Assembly (NCBI RefSeq): GCF_002914585.1
Contig: NZ_PDDM01000037.1
Coordinates: 1 to 37,184 of the forward strand
DNA: 37,184 bases
Direction of reading: 5' to 3'
DNA from: Pseudanabaena sp. BC1403
GTDB taxonomy: Bacteria; Cyanobacteriota; Cyanobacteriia; Pseudanabaenales; Pseudanabaenaceae
The first letter of the stretch is position 1, and every line of letters starts with the position of its first letter. The position numbers and the translations under genes were made by a program. The notes under the pieces are model-generated. The model saw only the letters and a list, made by a program, of their open reading frames with translations, did not search any database and was not told the origin of the DNA. Shown one piece after another: positions 24,262-31,943 of the stretch.

Positions 24262-25164
24262 TTACTTGGTCTGTTCAGGACAGGTTGCACCGCCCGAAAT
24301 GTTACGGCATTGCTGACGAATTTCTGCTAATAAACTGGGATTCATTTGCTTGGACTTACTTAGAGCCAGTTCAAACTGCTTCTTGGCAGTCAGAATATTG
24401 CTACCGCCTTGCATCCATAACACCTGTCCCTTCAGGTAATGTAGCTCTGGGTTATTTGGAGCAGAGACTAGAGCCTTATTCACGGCATCTAATGCAAGAT
24501 CAGGTTTACGCGCATCACGATAGGCAAGAGCAATACCACGCCATTTTAGATAATCTGGCGCTGCATATTGCTTTAGACTCTCCAATGCCGTTTCAAGATC
24601 CGATAGAGGCAACACCGATGCAATTAGCATATCGATATAGCCCTTAATCAAATTTAGTTCAGGATCGTTGGGGTCAATATCCTTAGCTTTTTGGATATTG
24701 TCAAAAACACTTTGCACCAGTGGTAAAGCTTTAGGAGCACTAGACAAGCCTTCAGTTTTAACAATGAATCCCGCCTCAATCAAATCACTTACGGCGATAT
24801 ACATATAGGATCTAAGGTTATCTATACCCTTCAAAGCTTGGGCGTTAGATCGAACTCGCTTACCAGCATCCTGCATTACCAAGTAGTCTTCTTTGGCATA
24901 GGCAGTAGAAGCCCTTAAAGCAAATAGGAGTGGATCGCTGGCTTCAGTTCTGACAGCTAAATCCAACTGCTTTACTGCTGCCGTGTAATTTCCTTCTTTG
25001 AACATTAATTCAAAGGCTTTCTGGGTTTCACTACCGATCGCCCTAGCATTTGAGGAACGGAATGGATCGGCAGCGAAGCTAGGCATCACTGTGGCGACTG
25101 TGATTACTGCTGCCAATATGGAGACAGATACAGATTCAAAAACAAGTTTCAAAGGACGGCTCAT
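24262..25164 (-). CDS. Sll0314/Alr1548-type TPR protein, exported
   Basis: From the ATG at 25162-25164 this is a 300-residue protein with a signal peptide (MSRPLKLVF..., hydrophobic core, cut after PSFA before ADPF). The mature part is made of helical repeats of TPR type: EGNYTAAVKQLDLAV, then ARKPDLALDAVNKAL with PNNPELHYLKGQVLW. It matches the pattern of the cyanobacterial Sll0314/Alr1548 family, whose function is not known. A farther ATG at 25203 would add 13 residues before the signal peptide and is less likely. The C-terminus has two cysteines (QQCRNISGGATC) that could form a disulfide. Confidence 0.85.
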   Translation of the reverse strand: MSRPLKLVFESVSVSILAAVITVATVMPSFAADPFRSSNARAIGSETQKAFELMFKEGNYTAAVKQLDLAVRTEASDPLLFALRASTAYAKEDYLVMQDAGKRVRSNAQALKGIDNLRSYMYIAVSDLIEAGFIVKTEGLSSAPKALPLVQSVFDNIQKAKDIDPNDPELNLIKGYIDMLIASVLPLSDLETALESLKQYAAPDYLKWRGIALAYRDARKPDLALDAVNKALVSAPNNPELHYLKGQVLWMQGGSNILTAKKQFELALSKSKQMNPSLLAEIRQQCRNISGGATCPEQTK

Positions 25165-25488
25165 AAAATTCCCAGAAAATATCAGGCTATGTGTGGTTAG
25201 CAAAATTTAGATCGTATCTTTAGAGATTCTGACAAATTCAACTAGGACTAAATCTAAATACTTAATCTAAATTTGGTCTGGTGTTTATTAAGTTGTCTGC
25301 AACATAGTACGTTAATGAAATGAAAGACGATTGTAATTTACAAAAAGTTTCTTGCATTCACCTAATAGGCTAAATGATATAGCGACAAATGAGATACAGC
25401 ATTATGTACCGTATCTCATTTGTCGCTGTAATTACCTCAGCTCAAGCAGAGGACGGTACAACTTTTGGCTACTTATAGCAATGTAAGC
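25165..25488. other. Non-coding gap upstream of the TPR gene
   Basis: No coding frame is convincing here. The left half is AT-rich and should hold the leftward TPR promoter. TTGTAA-T-TTACAA at 25331-25343 is a short perfect palindrome of unknown meaning. The right half contains the hairpin at 25381-25427. Confidence 0.5.
25381..25427. terminator. 17-bp hairpin in the gap before the membrane-protein gene
   Basis: AGCGACAAATGAGATAC (25381-25397) pairs exactly with 25411-25427 across a 13-base loop. It lies 62 bases past the end of the leftward three-gene group. It may be that group's terminator, although it lacks a T-run. Confidence 0.5.
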
Positions 25489-25899
25489 TTATTTTTCATG
25501 TATTTGGCTAGATCTTCGCATGATTAACGCCAAGGCAGTAGATTCAGGGAGCAAGGCTGCGATCGCAGTAAGTTTTAATGACCATATATCTGTTGCGCTG
25601 AAAAGTCCTTCTAAACCACTCAAATGTGCTGACCAAACGTCAGTCAGATCAATAGCGATGCAAGCACATAAAAGTACTTTGATCGCAGCCTGATTGGAAA
25701 ATATTACTAAAATGGCTAAGACCATATCTCTAATTGCCCACACCCGAATGATATATGGCATTTGTAGATTGGCATCTAAGGGAGCGCCTAGTTGTTGCAT
25801 CAGCCAATGTGGATCGATATAACCGATCGCACCCAGCCCAAACCGAATCAGGCACATAATTCCGATCAGAGTCGCCACATACCAAACTTGATTTCTCAT
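25489..25899 (-). CDS. Small four-helix membrane protein of unknown function
   Basis: A 136-residue protein with four hydrophobic segments: WYVATLIGIMCLIRFGLGAI, IRDMVLAILVIF, AAIKVLLCACIAIDLTDVW and LKLTAIAALLPESTALALI. A conserved-looking D-P-H-W and R-V-W-A-I-R-D pattern resembles the DUF4267 group, but I am not sure of that assignment. It begins three bases after the cupin gene, so the two are co-translated. Its function is probably tied to the cupin and the WrbA-like protein upstream. Confidence 0.7.
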   Translation of the reverse strand: MRNQVWYVATLIGIMCLIRFGLGAIGYIDPHWLMQQLGAPLDANLQMPYIIRVWAIRDMVLAILVIFSNQAAIKVLLCACIAIDLTDVWSAHLSGLEGLFSATDIWSLKLTAIAALLPESTALALIMRRSSQIHEK

Positions 25900-25902
25900 C
25901 TC

Positions 25903-26268
25903 TTATTCAACCCGATTAGGAAAGGATATTTCTAGCACAACGCATCCGATATCGGTCTTAAATGGGCCATGAATTTCGTGAGGTGGTCTACTGGCATAAT
26001 GCCCACTTTCCAACCATATATCAAAAGCGCGATCGTAAAGGCGACCACTGACGATGAATACTTCTTCAGGATAGGGATGACTTTTGCCACCAAAAGCAGT
26101 TGTATCTGCATTAGGATGAAATAGAGTTAAGCGTGTGTACTCGCCTGTGTCTGGATCTAAGCTCAAGGTCAATTCTTCAGCCATTCCTTCCAGACCAAGA
26201 ATTGGCTTCCATTTATGACTATTGTCTAGGAGCAATGGATTCCAATAAGTAGCAATAGATTTTGACAT
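25903..26268 (-). CDS. Cupin-domain protein (ChrR-like)
   Basis: A 121-residue single-cupin protein. The metal-site segment HPYPEEVFIVSGRLYD gives motif 1 and SGHYASRPPHEIHGPF gives motif 2, so His/Glu ligands for a metal are present. Small cupins of this kind act as sensors, isomerases or dioxygenases. The specific reaction is unknown. It lies between the WrbA-like and membrane-protein genes in a probable operon facing the HxlR regulator. Confidence 0.82.
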   Translation of the reverse strand: MSKSIATYWNPLLLDNSHKWKPILGLEGMAEELTLSLDPDTGEYTRLTLFHPNADTTAFGGKSHPYPEEVFIVSGRLYDRAFDIWLESGHYASRPPHEIHGPFKTDIGCVVLEISFPNRVE

Positions 26269-26339
26269 GTACTACCTTCTCAATAAATATAGGACTTACG
26301 CAAAAATACCCTGAAAGTCTTATTTTACCGTAGGTTAAC

Positions 26340-26386
26340 CCAAGAATGAGTGGTGAGGCGCGAAGCGCCTCACCACTCATTCTTGG
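26340..26386 (-). terminator. 22-bp hairpin between WrbA-like and cupin genes
   Basis: 26340-26361 pairs exactly with 26365-26386 around GAA, with a GAGGCGC/GCGCCTC apex. It sits in the 141-base gap of the leftward gene group and may attenuate expression of the downstream cupin gene. Confidence 0.65.
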
Positions 26387-26399
26387 ATGGGAAGTGAGT

Positions 26400-26412
26400 A
26401 AATGGTTTCTTA
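26400..26412. repeat. Solo MITE end overlapping the WrbA-like stop codon
   Basis: AAATGGTTTCTTA at 26400-26412 matches 11-13 bases of the right terminal repeat of the element at 10715-10856. No matching left end is nearby. The leftward gene's stop codon (26410-26412) lies in it. Confidence 0.5.
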
Positions 26413-27018
26413 AGCAGCGATCGCTACTTTTTCTAGATGCCAACGCTTTGTAGCTTGAGCAATACGTTGTCCAAAATATTCTGCGGTTAAGCGATCTCCT
26501 GAATCTAGAACTGGATCTCCTCCAGATAGATTCATAGTAGTTTGCCCCATAACGCCAAGGAAGGAACCCAATCGGTTAACTCCATCCGTTTTCCCCTGAT
26601 AAGAGCTTGGCTGTTCTCCTGCACCTATCCATACCATGCCATGCTGCGCTGCATAGATAGATAAATAAATTAGAGTGCCCTGCTTATCGCCACTGGGAGA
26701 ACTAGAGTGGGTAAATCCCGCAGCAATTTTATCTTTCCATTGGTGGGTAAACCAAGCAGAACTGGTTGCGTCCAAAAATGCTTTGAATTGAGCGGCGACT
26801 CCGCCCATGTAGGTTGGAGTACCCAAGATGATCGCATCAGCTTGATTAAGCTTTGCCATAATCTCGTCATTTTGCCAACGACCGTTGGTGATTTGCTCCC
26901 CTGTAATGCGAAGTAAGTCAACATGATCGCCAGCTTTGCGAACTCCTAATGCGATCGCTTCGGCGGTTAAGTGCGTGTGACCAGAACCAGAAAAATAAAC
27001 AATGGCGATCTTTGTCAT
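26410..27018 (-). CDS. WrbA/flavodoxin-like NAD(P)H:quinone oxidoreductase
   Basis: A 202-residue flavodoxin-fold protein. The FMN phosphate loop is visible at the start (AIVYFSGSGHTHLTAEAIA), followed by ADAIILGTPTYMGGVAAQFKAF for the flavin-contact loop. WKDKIAAGFTHSSSPSGDKQ is typical of WrbA-like quinone reductases. These reduce quinones by two electrons and protect against redox stress. It is divergent from the HxlR regulator gene with a 122-base gap that holds a candidate operator. The stop codon overlaps a MITE end. Confidence 0.88.
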   Translation of the reverse strand: MTKIAIVYFSGSGHTHLTAEAIALGVRKAGDHVDLLRITGEQITNGRWQNDEIMAKLNQADAIILGTPTYMGGVAAQFKAFLDATSSAWFTHQWKDKIAAGFTHSSSPSGDKQGTLIYLSIYAAQHGMVWIGAGEQPSSYQGKTDGVNRLGSFLGVMGQTTMNLSGGDPVLDSGDRLTAEYFGQRIAQATKRWHLEKVAIAA

Positions 27019-27079
27019 ATCAACCTCTGTGAGTTGTTTGAGTTGGTTATGTGGGTTATGATTAGATACTAAAAGTAAC

Positions 27080-27102
27080 TACCTACGAAAGTAAAGTAGG
27101 TA
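27080..27102. promoter_or_regulatory. Inverted repeat between WrbA-like and HxlR genes, candidate operator
   Basis: TACCTAC (27080-27086) and GTAGGTA (27096-27102) are exact inverted copies in the divergent promoter region. Repeated AGTA/TACT half-sites lie around them. HxlR proteins bind as winged-helix dimers to such sites next to their own gene, so regulation of both genes from here is plausible. Confidence 0.5.
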
Positions 27103-27140
27103 CTTTTTCGTAACTAATAGGAACTTTCAGGTAACTAGTA

Positions 27141-27485
27141 ATGGTGCAGCGATCAAAAGAACTTAATCCTTGTCCCGTGAGTGCTTTAACAAACTTATTG
27201 TCGGGGCCTTGGACTATGTATATTTTGTGGGTTCTATCAAATTCGGGACCAACAAGGTTTGGAGCTTTGAAGCGCAAAATAGAAGGTATTTCTACAAAGA
27301 TGCTCACCGAACGCCTTCGCATGTTAGAGCAGGAAGGGATTTTATATCGCCACTATGAGCCAACGGTTCCGCCTCAAGTAACCTATGGATTAACTGAGAG
27401 GGCTAAGGAACTTATGACTATTTTGGATCAGTTAGATGATTTAGCTCAGCGTTGGTATGGTCAGGATCAAGTTAAAGCTGGTTAA
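27141..27485 (+). CDS. HxlR-family winged-helix transcriptional regulator
   Basis: A 114-residue regulator with the HxlR pattern: N-terminal cysteine in NPCPVSALTNLLSGPWTMYI, then LSNSGPTRFGALKRKIEGIS for the turn. The recognition part TKMLTERLRMLEQEGILYR and the wing VTYGLTERAKEL follow. Redox- or electrophile-sensing through the early cysteine (C11) is known for relatives such as YodB. Here that cysteine next to a WrbA-like quinone reductase makes a quinone or aldehyde response plausible. It is divergent from that gene. Confidence 0.92.
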   Translation: MVQRSKELNPCPVSALTNLLSGPWTMYILWVLSNSGPTRFGALKRKIEGISTKMLTERLRMLEQEGILYRHYEPTVPPQVTYGLTERAKELMTILDQLDDLAQRWYGQDQVKAG

Positions 27486-27491
27486 CAACCA

Positions 27492-27544
27492 AAACCCAAA
27501 AGATGAGAGGCAGCGCTTCGCGCTGCCTCTCATCTTTTGGGTTT
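27492..27544. terminator. 25-bp hairpin shared by convergent HxlR and ABC genes
   Basis: 27492-27516 pairs exactly with 27520-27544 around TTC. The stem base reads AAACCCAAAAGATGAG and the apex GGCAGCGC. It starts seven bases after the HxlR stop and includes the ABC gene stop, so it can terminate both. Confidence 0.8.
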
Positions 27545-29369
27545 ATAACAACTCTCCTGTTTCTTGTAGCGAATGTAAGCGATGATAAATGCCACCTTGA
27601 GATAAAAGCTGTTGATGTGAGCCAATTTCCACAACTTGACCTTGATCTAAAACCACAATTTTATCGGCTTCACGCACAGTACTAAGACGGTGAGCAATCA
27701 CAATCGTGGTACGGGTTCCTTGAATTCGACGCATCGCAAGTTGAATCGATCGCTCCGATTCGTAGTCGAGACTAGAAGTCGCCTCATCAAACACAAGAAT
27801 GTCGGGATTGACTAGCAACGCCCGCGCAATGCCCAATCGCTGACGTTGACCGCCAGAGAGCCTTACACCTCTCTCCCCAACGATGGTGTTATAGCCATGC
27901 GGTAATAGATGCAAAAACTCATCAACGCTAGCGATCGCACAGGCTTCCTTAACTTCAACAAAGGTCGCGTTTGGTCTGCCGTAAACGAGATTGTCCATCA
28001 GGGTTCCATTAAATATATCGACCTCTTGATGTACGATCGCTAGGCGTTTGCGATAGCCCGTGATATCGAGTTCTGTAATATTTGTTCCATCAATTAAAAT
28101 CCCGCCGCTCGATGGCTCAAAGTAACGAAATAGCATCTTCACTAATGTCGATTTACCTGAACCCGATCGCCCAACTAGCGCCACCGTTTCATAGGGTTCG
28201 ATTGTGAACTGGATCTTTTCTAGAACAGGGCGATCGTGATCGTAGCCAAAGGTGAGATTACGAAACTCCACTTTTCCATCAAAGCGATATTGGGGATATT
28301 TAGTGTTTGGATGGAGTGCGATCGCGGCATCTTGACCATTCGCTTGTTTCATGAACTCATGAAAGCGCATCATCGAAGAATAGCGACGGGCAAACACTTC
28401 GGCGAGTAAACAAATTGGCTTGATTTCAGAATAAGCCATACTTGCCAAAGTGGAAATCGTAATAAAATGCCCGATCGACATCGTTCCATCGAAGGTAGCA
28501 AATAGCGCTGCCCCAAACACGACAAATTGACAGGATTCTAAAACAGTGTCACGCACCATGCCCAGCTTTACATAGCCAATGTGAATTCCCCAGAGCGATA
28601 CTTTTGCCTCCCGTTCGAGGCGATCGCTTTGGCGTTTATATTCCTTGGCTTCGTTAGCAAAAGCCTTGACTGTTTTGATATTGGTAATAATTTCTGAAGT
28701 ACGACTTTCTGTGTTTTCTTGATGTATATCTAACCTCTCTTCAGAAACAGTCAGCCCTTTCAACGCTTGTAAACTGCCTAATAGCACCACTATAAATGAC
28801 ACTAAAAAGAAAGCCGAAATCCACCATGCGATCGCACAGATAATCACAAAAATGCCGAGGATTCGCACTATTTTAGGAATCAATTGCCCTGCGATTTCGG
28901 GATATGACCACATGTGATTGGCTAAGCCTCGCGCCACCCGTCCTGCAATCCGTCCCGCGTTATGCTCATCATAAAATTCGATGGGCAAGGTCAAGATTTT
29001 GGCGATCGCCTTTTGAGTTTGGTCACGACGAGTTTTGAGAGCTATTTCCCAATGAAAGTTATTTGCAAACCAGACCTGTATCGGTGCACGGATAACTGTG
29101 ACTACAAAAATCAACCCCGATAGAGTGATTAATGAAGTTGTCTGAGTCATCGGTTGACCAAACAGACCCAATGCTCCTACAACCAAGTTATTAATTTCGC
29201 GATCAAGCGATCGCCCTGATAGTACATTCAGGATCTGTCCGACCGTATAGGGAACAGTCAGATCGATAATTTCAAATGCGCTAGACCCTGCAATGCTCCA
29301 GATTGCCTTTGTCCGATAGCGTTTAAAGTAACGTACTACATCCCACAAATTTGCTGTCATGCTCGTCAA
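27543..29369 (-). CDS. ABC exporter half-transporter (fused membrane and ATPase domains)
   Basis: A 608-residue protein with an N-terminal six-segment ABC transmembrane domain (about 1-330) and a C-terminal nucleotide-binding domain. Walker A is GRSGSGKST at 400-408, Q-loop Q448, signature LSGGQ at 504-508, Walker B ILVFDE at 524-529 and switch H560. All catalytic residues are present, so it should work as a homodimer. It belongs with MsbA/HlyB-type exporters of lipids, peptides or drugs. The substrate is not evident. The start could be either of two Mets four residues apart. Confidence 0.95.
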   Translation of the reverse strand: MTSMTANLWDVVRYFKRYRTKAIWSIAGSSAFEIIDLTVPYTVGQILNVLSGRSLDREINNLVVGALGLFGQPMTQTTSLITLSGLIFVVTVIRAPIQVWFANNFHWEIALKTRRDQTQKAIAKILTLPIEFYDEHNAGRIAGRVARGLANHMWSYPEIAGQLIPKIVRILGIFVIICAIAWWISAFFLVSFIVVLLGSLQALKGLTVSEERLDIHQENTESRTSEIITNIKTVKAFANEAKEYKRQSDRLEREAKVSLWGIHIGYVKLGMVRDTVLESCQFVVFGAALFATFDGTMSIGHFITISTLASMAYSEIKPICLLAEVFARRYSSMMRFHEFMKQANGQDAAIALHPNTKYPQYRFDGKVEFRNLTFGYDHDRPVLEKIQFTIEPYETVALVGRSGSGKSTLVKMLFRYFEPSSGGILIDGTNITELDITGYRKRLAIVHQEVDIFNGTLMDNLVYGRPNATFVEVKEACAIASVDEFLHLLPHGYNTIVGERGVRLSGGQRQRLGIARALLVNPDILVFDEATSSLDYESERSIQLAMRRIQGTRTTIVIAHRLSTVREADKIVVLDQGQVVEIGSHQQLLSQGGIYHRLHSLQETGELL

Positions 29370-29383
29370 AATCCAAGTCGGTT

Positions 29384-29506
29384 TCAGGCTAATTTTGCGC
29401 CTTTTAAAATAGTATGCTGAAAATCTTGGTATGAAATAATTTCTACACCATGAAAAGGATTCAATATCAACAGATCTGCATCACCTGTCACTAGGCAAAG
29501 TGTCAA
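29384..29506 (-). pseudogene. PIN-domain toxin remnant, C-terminal 40 residues only
   Basis: Reading leftward from about 29506 a frame gives LCLVTGDADLLILNPFHGVE and IISYQDFQ before TGA at 29384-29386. This is the C-terminal strand and helix of PIN-domain RNase toxins, with the metal-binding TGD-x-D motif. The N-terminal two thirds of a PIN protein are absent, and the frame runs directly out of the end of the upstream antitoxin gene. It is a deletion product and not expected to be active. Confidence 0.8.
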
Positions 29507-29742
29507 TAGCGACGCTCATTGTCTTGCAGTGCATGATAGTTTGCTTGTCTTACAGATTCAACTTCGTTAGTAATATCTTCTAAACTTAGCTCATCAGTTT
29601 GAACTGAATTTAAAAGTTTTTTAAATCTCACTGAGAATGTGTCTTTTTCTAGTAGCTGTAATAATTCAAGCTTTTCATCTAGATTGCATTGAGCAATCAC
29701 GGCTTTAAGTTGAGGGAAATCGATGGAAATTGATACATTCAT
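29503..29742 (-). CDS. Orphan antitoxin-like small protein
   Basis: From the ATG at 29740-29742, preceded by AAGG nine bases upstream, the protein has 79 residues (MNVSISIDFPQLKAVIAQC...). It has a short strand, then helices rich in Glu and Leu, and ends DNERRY. Similar small proteins sit before PIN-toxin genes in cyanobacteria. Here the toxin is reduced to the fragment at 29384-29506. The antitoxin role is inferred from that neighbour. Confidence 0.7.
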   Translation of the reverse strand: MNVSISIDFPQLKAVIAQCNLDEKLELLQLLEKDTFSVRFKKLLNSVQTDELSLEDITNEVESVRQANYHALQDNERRY

Positions 29743-29802
29743 TTTCTTGTACCTTAGTTTGCTTTTTTGTATCATCGATTGGCATGACCATTGTTAGTTT
29801 TC

Positions 29803-30642
29803 TTAAGCAAGGATTATCACAGTATTAAATCTTTTATTGTTGATTTCTTTTATGCCACTCAGTTTCTCAAGTGATTCAGGATCGCGTAAATCTGATGAAT
29901 TATAAATCACAAAGAAAAGTGTTTCTAGTGGTTTCCATACACTGTAAAGAAGCAAGTCTTTAGAAAAGTCATCAAATATTTTCTTCTGATCGTCTGGACT
30001 GCGAACATACTTTAACTCAATAATTATGCCCAATTCCTCTATTGAGATATCTGCTCGACTAGAGCGAGTCCCAGCTATTTTTTGTAATGGATCTTCCTGA
30101 ACTGAGTATTTTAAGTAAGCACGTAAAATTGCTTGAAGTAAGTCTTGTACATCATATTCATCTTCAATCAAATATGATTTCTTATTTATTCGTGTTCTTC
30201 TCGATAAAACTCCTGCTACCTTTGCTATTCGCTTGCAGAGTTGTTCTACGAGATCTACATCTAATTTCAGAGTTGGTTCAGCTTTTCCACTAAACAGTAG
30301 TTCATATGTATAGTCTTCGCCTTTCAATAGAGGAAAAATTTCTACATTCAAGATTAGTAAAGATTCACCTTTTGCTCTTCTTTCGTCATTATTATAGTGA
30401 TCAGCAAAAAGTTGTTTTATTTCTGGAGTGTGAGTGATTTTTATTTCCTCAACGTAATTAGATGACCTCACAATTTTTCCAGATATAGTGAATGGGCGTG
30501 ATTTTAGCCAAGGATCTACAATTTGCTGTTGTAATTCTATGAAAGACAAATCGTTTACAACCGAATAATTACTACTGTCAATTAGTTTAACGAGACAATG
30601 CCAATACTTCTCTGGATAGGAATTGATATCTGAATCAGGCAT
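29803..30642 (-). CDS. PD-(D/E)XK nuclease-like protein (DpnII/MboI-type REase domain)
   Basis: A 279-residue soluble protein. The C-terminal half (about 155-275) matches the REase DpnII/MboI domain pattern: DEYDVQDLLQAILRAY, then GTRSSRADISIEE with D198. IIIELKYVR then gives E209-x-K211, the D...E-x-K metal site. KDLLLYSVWKPLETLFFVIY is the following helix and strand. The N-terminal half shows no known domain. No methyltransferase lies beside it, so it is not an ordinary restriction pair. It lies between an orphan antitoxin and a BrnT/BrnA module. It may be a defence effector or a TA-like nuclease, which is inference. Confidence 0.8.
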   Translation of the reverse strand: MPDSDINSYPEKYWHCLVKLIDSSNYSVVNDLSFIELQQQIVDPWLKSRPFTISGKIVRSSNYVEEIKITHTPEIKQLFADHYNNDERRAKGESLLILNVEIFPLLKGEDYTYELLFSGKAEPTLKLDVDLVEQLCKRIAKVAGVLSRRTRINKKSYLIEDEYDVQDLLQAILRAYLKYSVQEDPLQKIAGTRSSRADISIEELGIIIELKYVRSPDDQKKIFDDFSKDLLLYSVWKPLETLFFVIYNSSDLRDPESLEKLSGIKEINNKRFNTVIILA

Positions 30643-30699
30643 AATGCGTATATCCTTAAAATAATCTATTGGATGATGTGATAGGCATTTCGCTAGTCA

Positions 30700-30963
30700 T
30701 TAAACTCTTGCATTGCTTAATACAAGAAGTTCCTCTTGAATAACACGGCGCAATGTTTCTTCGTCTAGAGGCGGCTTTACTTTGTTTAGGTATTCCCGCA
30801 AAGCCTCATTCATAATCGTTTGATAACCCTTGCCAGCAGAGTCACCGCGTTCTCGAAATGCTTCAAGTACGTCATCATCTATATAAATCGTTATGCGGGT
30901 TTTACCTGTTTGAGGAATCACAGCCCCACGCTTAGCTTGACTAAAATCATATTCCGTCTTCAT
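30700..30963 (-). CDS. brnA: BrnA-family antitoxin, second module
   Basis: An 87-residue protein with the typical BrnA middle: TRITIYIDDDVLEAFRERGD, then GKGYQTIMNEALREYL. The C-terminal tail (DEETLRRVIQEELLVL) is an extra helix. It overlaps the end of brnT by 17 bases and should form its neutralising and autorepressing partner. It differs clearly in sequence from the first BrnA at 5183-5440. Confidence 0.92.
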   Translation of the reverse strand: MKTEYDFSQAKRGAVIPQTGKTRITIYIDDDVLEAFRERGDSAGKGYQTIMNEALREYLNKVKPPLDEETLRRVIQEELLVLSNARV

Positions 30964-31219
30964 AATTACGCCTCTCAGAACGAGTAGCAGGACGAGCAGA
31001 AATCAATCGAACGCGATCGCCGCGATATGTATAAACCACAACTAACAAACGCCAGAGGTGATCCATTCCAATTACGATGAATCTTTGTTCTCCTTTAGCT
31101 GTCGTGTCTTCAAAAGAAAGCGCATTCGGATCATACAAAACCGCCTCGGCATCAGAAAAATGCACGCCGTGCTTTTGAAGATTAATGTAGGCTTTTTTTG
31201 AATCCCATTCAACTTGCAT
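30947..31219 (-). CDS. brnT: BrnT-family RNase toxin, second module
   Basis: A 90-residue toxin starting MQVEWDSKKAYINLQKHGVH, the standard BrnT opening. It continues with DPNALSFEDT, GEQRFIVIGM, VVVYTYRGDRVRLISARPAT and RSERRNYE, all family landmarks. It is of typical length, unlike the longer first copy. The start has no clear SD, but a TATAAT lies six bases upstream of the ATG, which would fit leaderless translation. Confidence 0.93.
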   Translation of the reverse strand: MQVEWDSKKAYINLQKHGVHFSDAEAVLYDPNALSFEDTTAKGEQRFIVIGMDHLWRLLVVVYTYRGDRVRLISARPATRSERRNYEDGI

Positions 31220-31236
31220 ACATACATTATATGCAT
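31220..31236 (-). promoter_or_regulatory. Promoter -10 and palindromic site upstream of second brnT
   Basis: On the minus strand TATAAT (31226-31231) ends six bases before the brnT ATG at 31217-31219, which would place the transcript start at or near the start codon. TGCATA (31215-31220) and TATGCA (31230-31235) form an inverted pair around it and could be the BrnA operator. Confidence 0.4.
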
Positions 31237-31252
31237 AGACAGAATTAAAAAC

Positions 31253-31837
31253 TTAGTGGGATGACCAAATATTTTCTAAATTCAGCACAAATCCTAATAA
31301 AACATCCTCCCCAGATAAACTTACAGGCGCTTCGAGAATCTCTATAGGTTGACCTAAACGAAAAATTGCCACACGCTTGCTTTCGGGATCGATTAGCCAA
31401 CCCAAACGGCAACCATTATCTTGATATTCCTGCATCTTCGCCAAACCCTTTATCCATGAATCCGTTGGCGATAAAAGCTCGATCGCAAAATCTGGACATA
31501 GCGGTAAAAACTTCTTACGTTGTGCAGGAGTGAGATTATTCCATTTTTCAATTGGTATCCATGCTGCATCGGGAGAGCGATCGCTGCCTCTAGGAAGAGA
31601 GAACCCAGTTGATGAGTCAAAAGTTTTTCCTGTGGCAGTTTGACGATTCCAGATCCCTAAATCAATCGTAATGTCTGAATTCCAAGCACCTGTTTCTCCT
31701 CCAGTTGGGGACATAATTACGAGTTCTCCGTTTGCATTACGCTCTAGTTTCAGTTCAGGGTTTGCCGCGCATAGCTCATAAAACTGCTCTCTAGTTAGTT
31801 TCACAATCGGATCGAGATTGACTGTATAGGCGGTCAT
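31253..31837 (-). CDS. Uma2-family (DUF820) restriction endonuclease-like protein
   Basis: From the ATG at 31835-31837, preceded by GGAG nine bases upstream, the protein has 194 residues. It has the Uma2 pattern: LTREQFYELCAANPELKLE, then ELVIMSPTGG and RSPDAAWIP. The strand CPDFAIELLSPTD carries the D...E-x metal site of the PD-(D/E)XK fold. YQDNGCRLGWLIDPESKRV follows. Uma2 genes are very abundant in cyanobacteria and their function is not settled. A longer frame starting at 31858 is less likely. It is divergent from ccdA. Confidence 0.9.
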   Translation of the reverse strand: MTAYTVNLDPIVKLTREQFYELCAANPELKLERNANGELVIMSPTGGETGAWNSDITIDLGIWNRQTATGKTFDSSTGFSLPRGSDRSPDAAWIPIEKWNNLTPAQRKKFLPLCPDFAIELLSPTDSWIKGLAKMQEYQDNGCRLGWLIDPESKRVAIFRLGQPIEILEAPVSLSGEDVLLGFVLNLENIWSSH

Positions 31838-31943
31838 AGGTTTTACTCCGCAAAGCAACTTTGATCTATTTTAAACAAATATGCTCTGTAAAAAATCAAC
31901 AGATAGGCGATCATCATATAGAAATAAGTTAATCGAAATCACT

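Noticed and set aside
27091-27103. NtcA box (GTA-N8-TAC) in the HxlR gap
   Set aside because: The spacing is seven, not eight, and no suitable -10 lies at the right distance.
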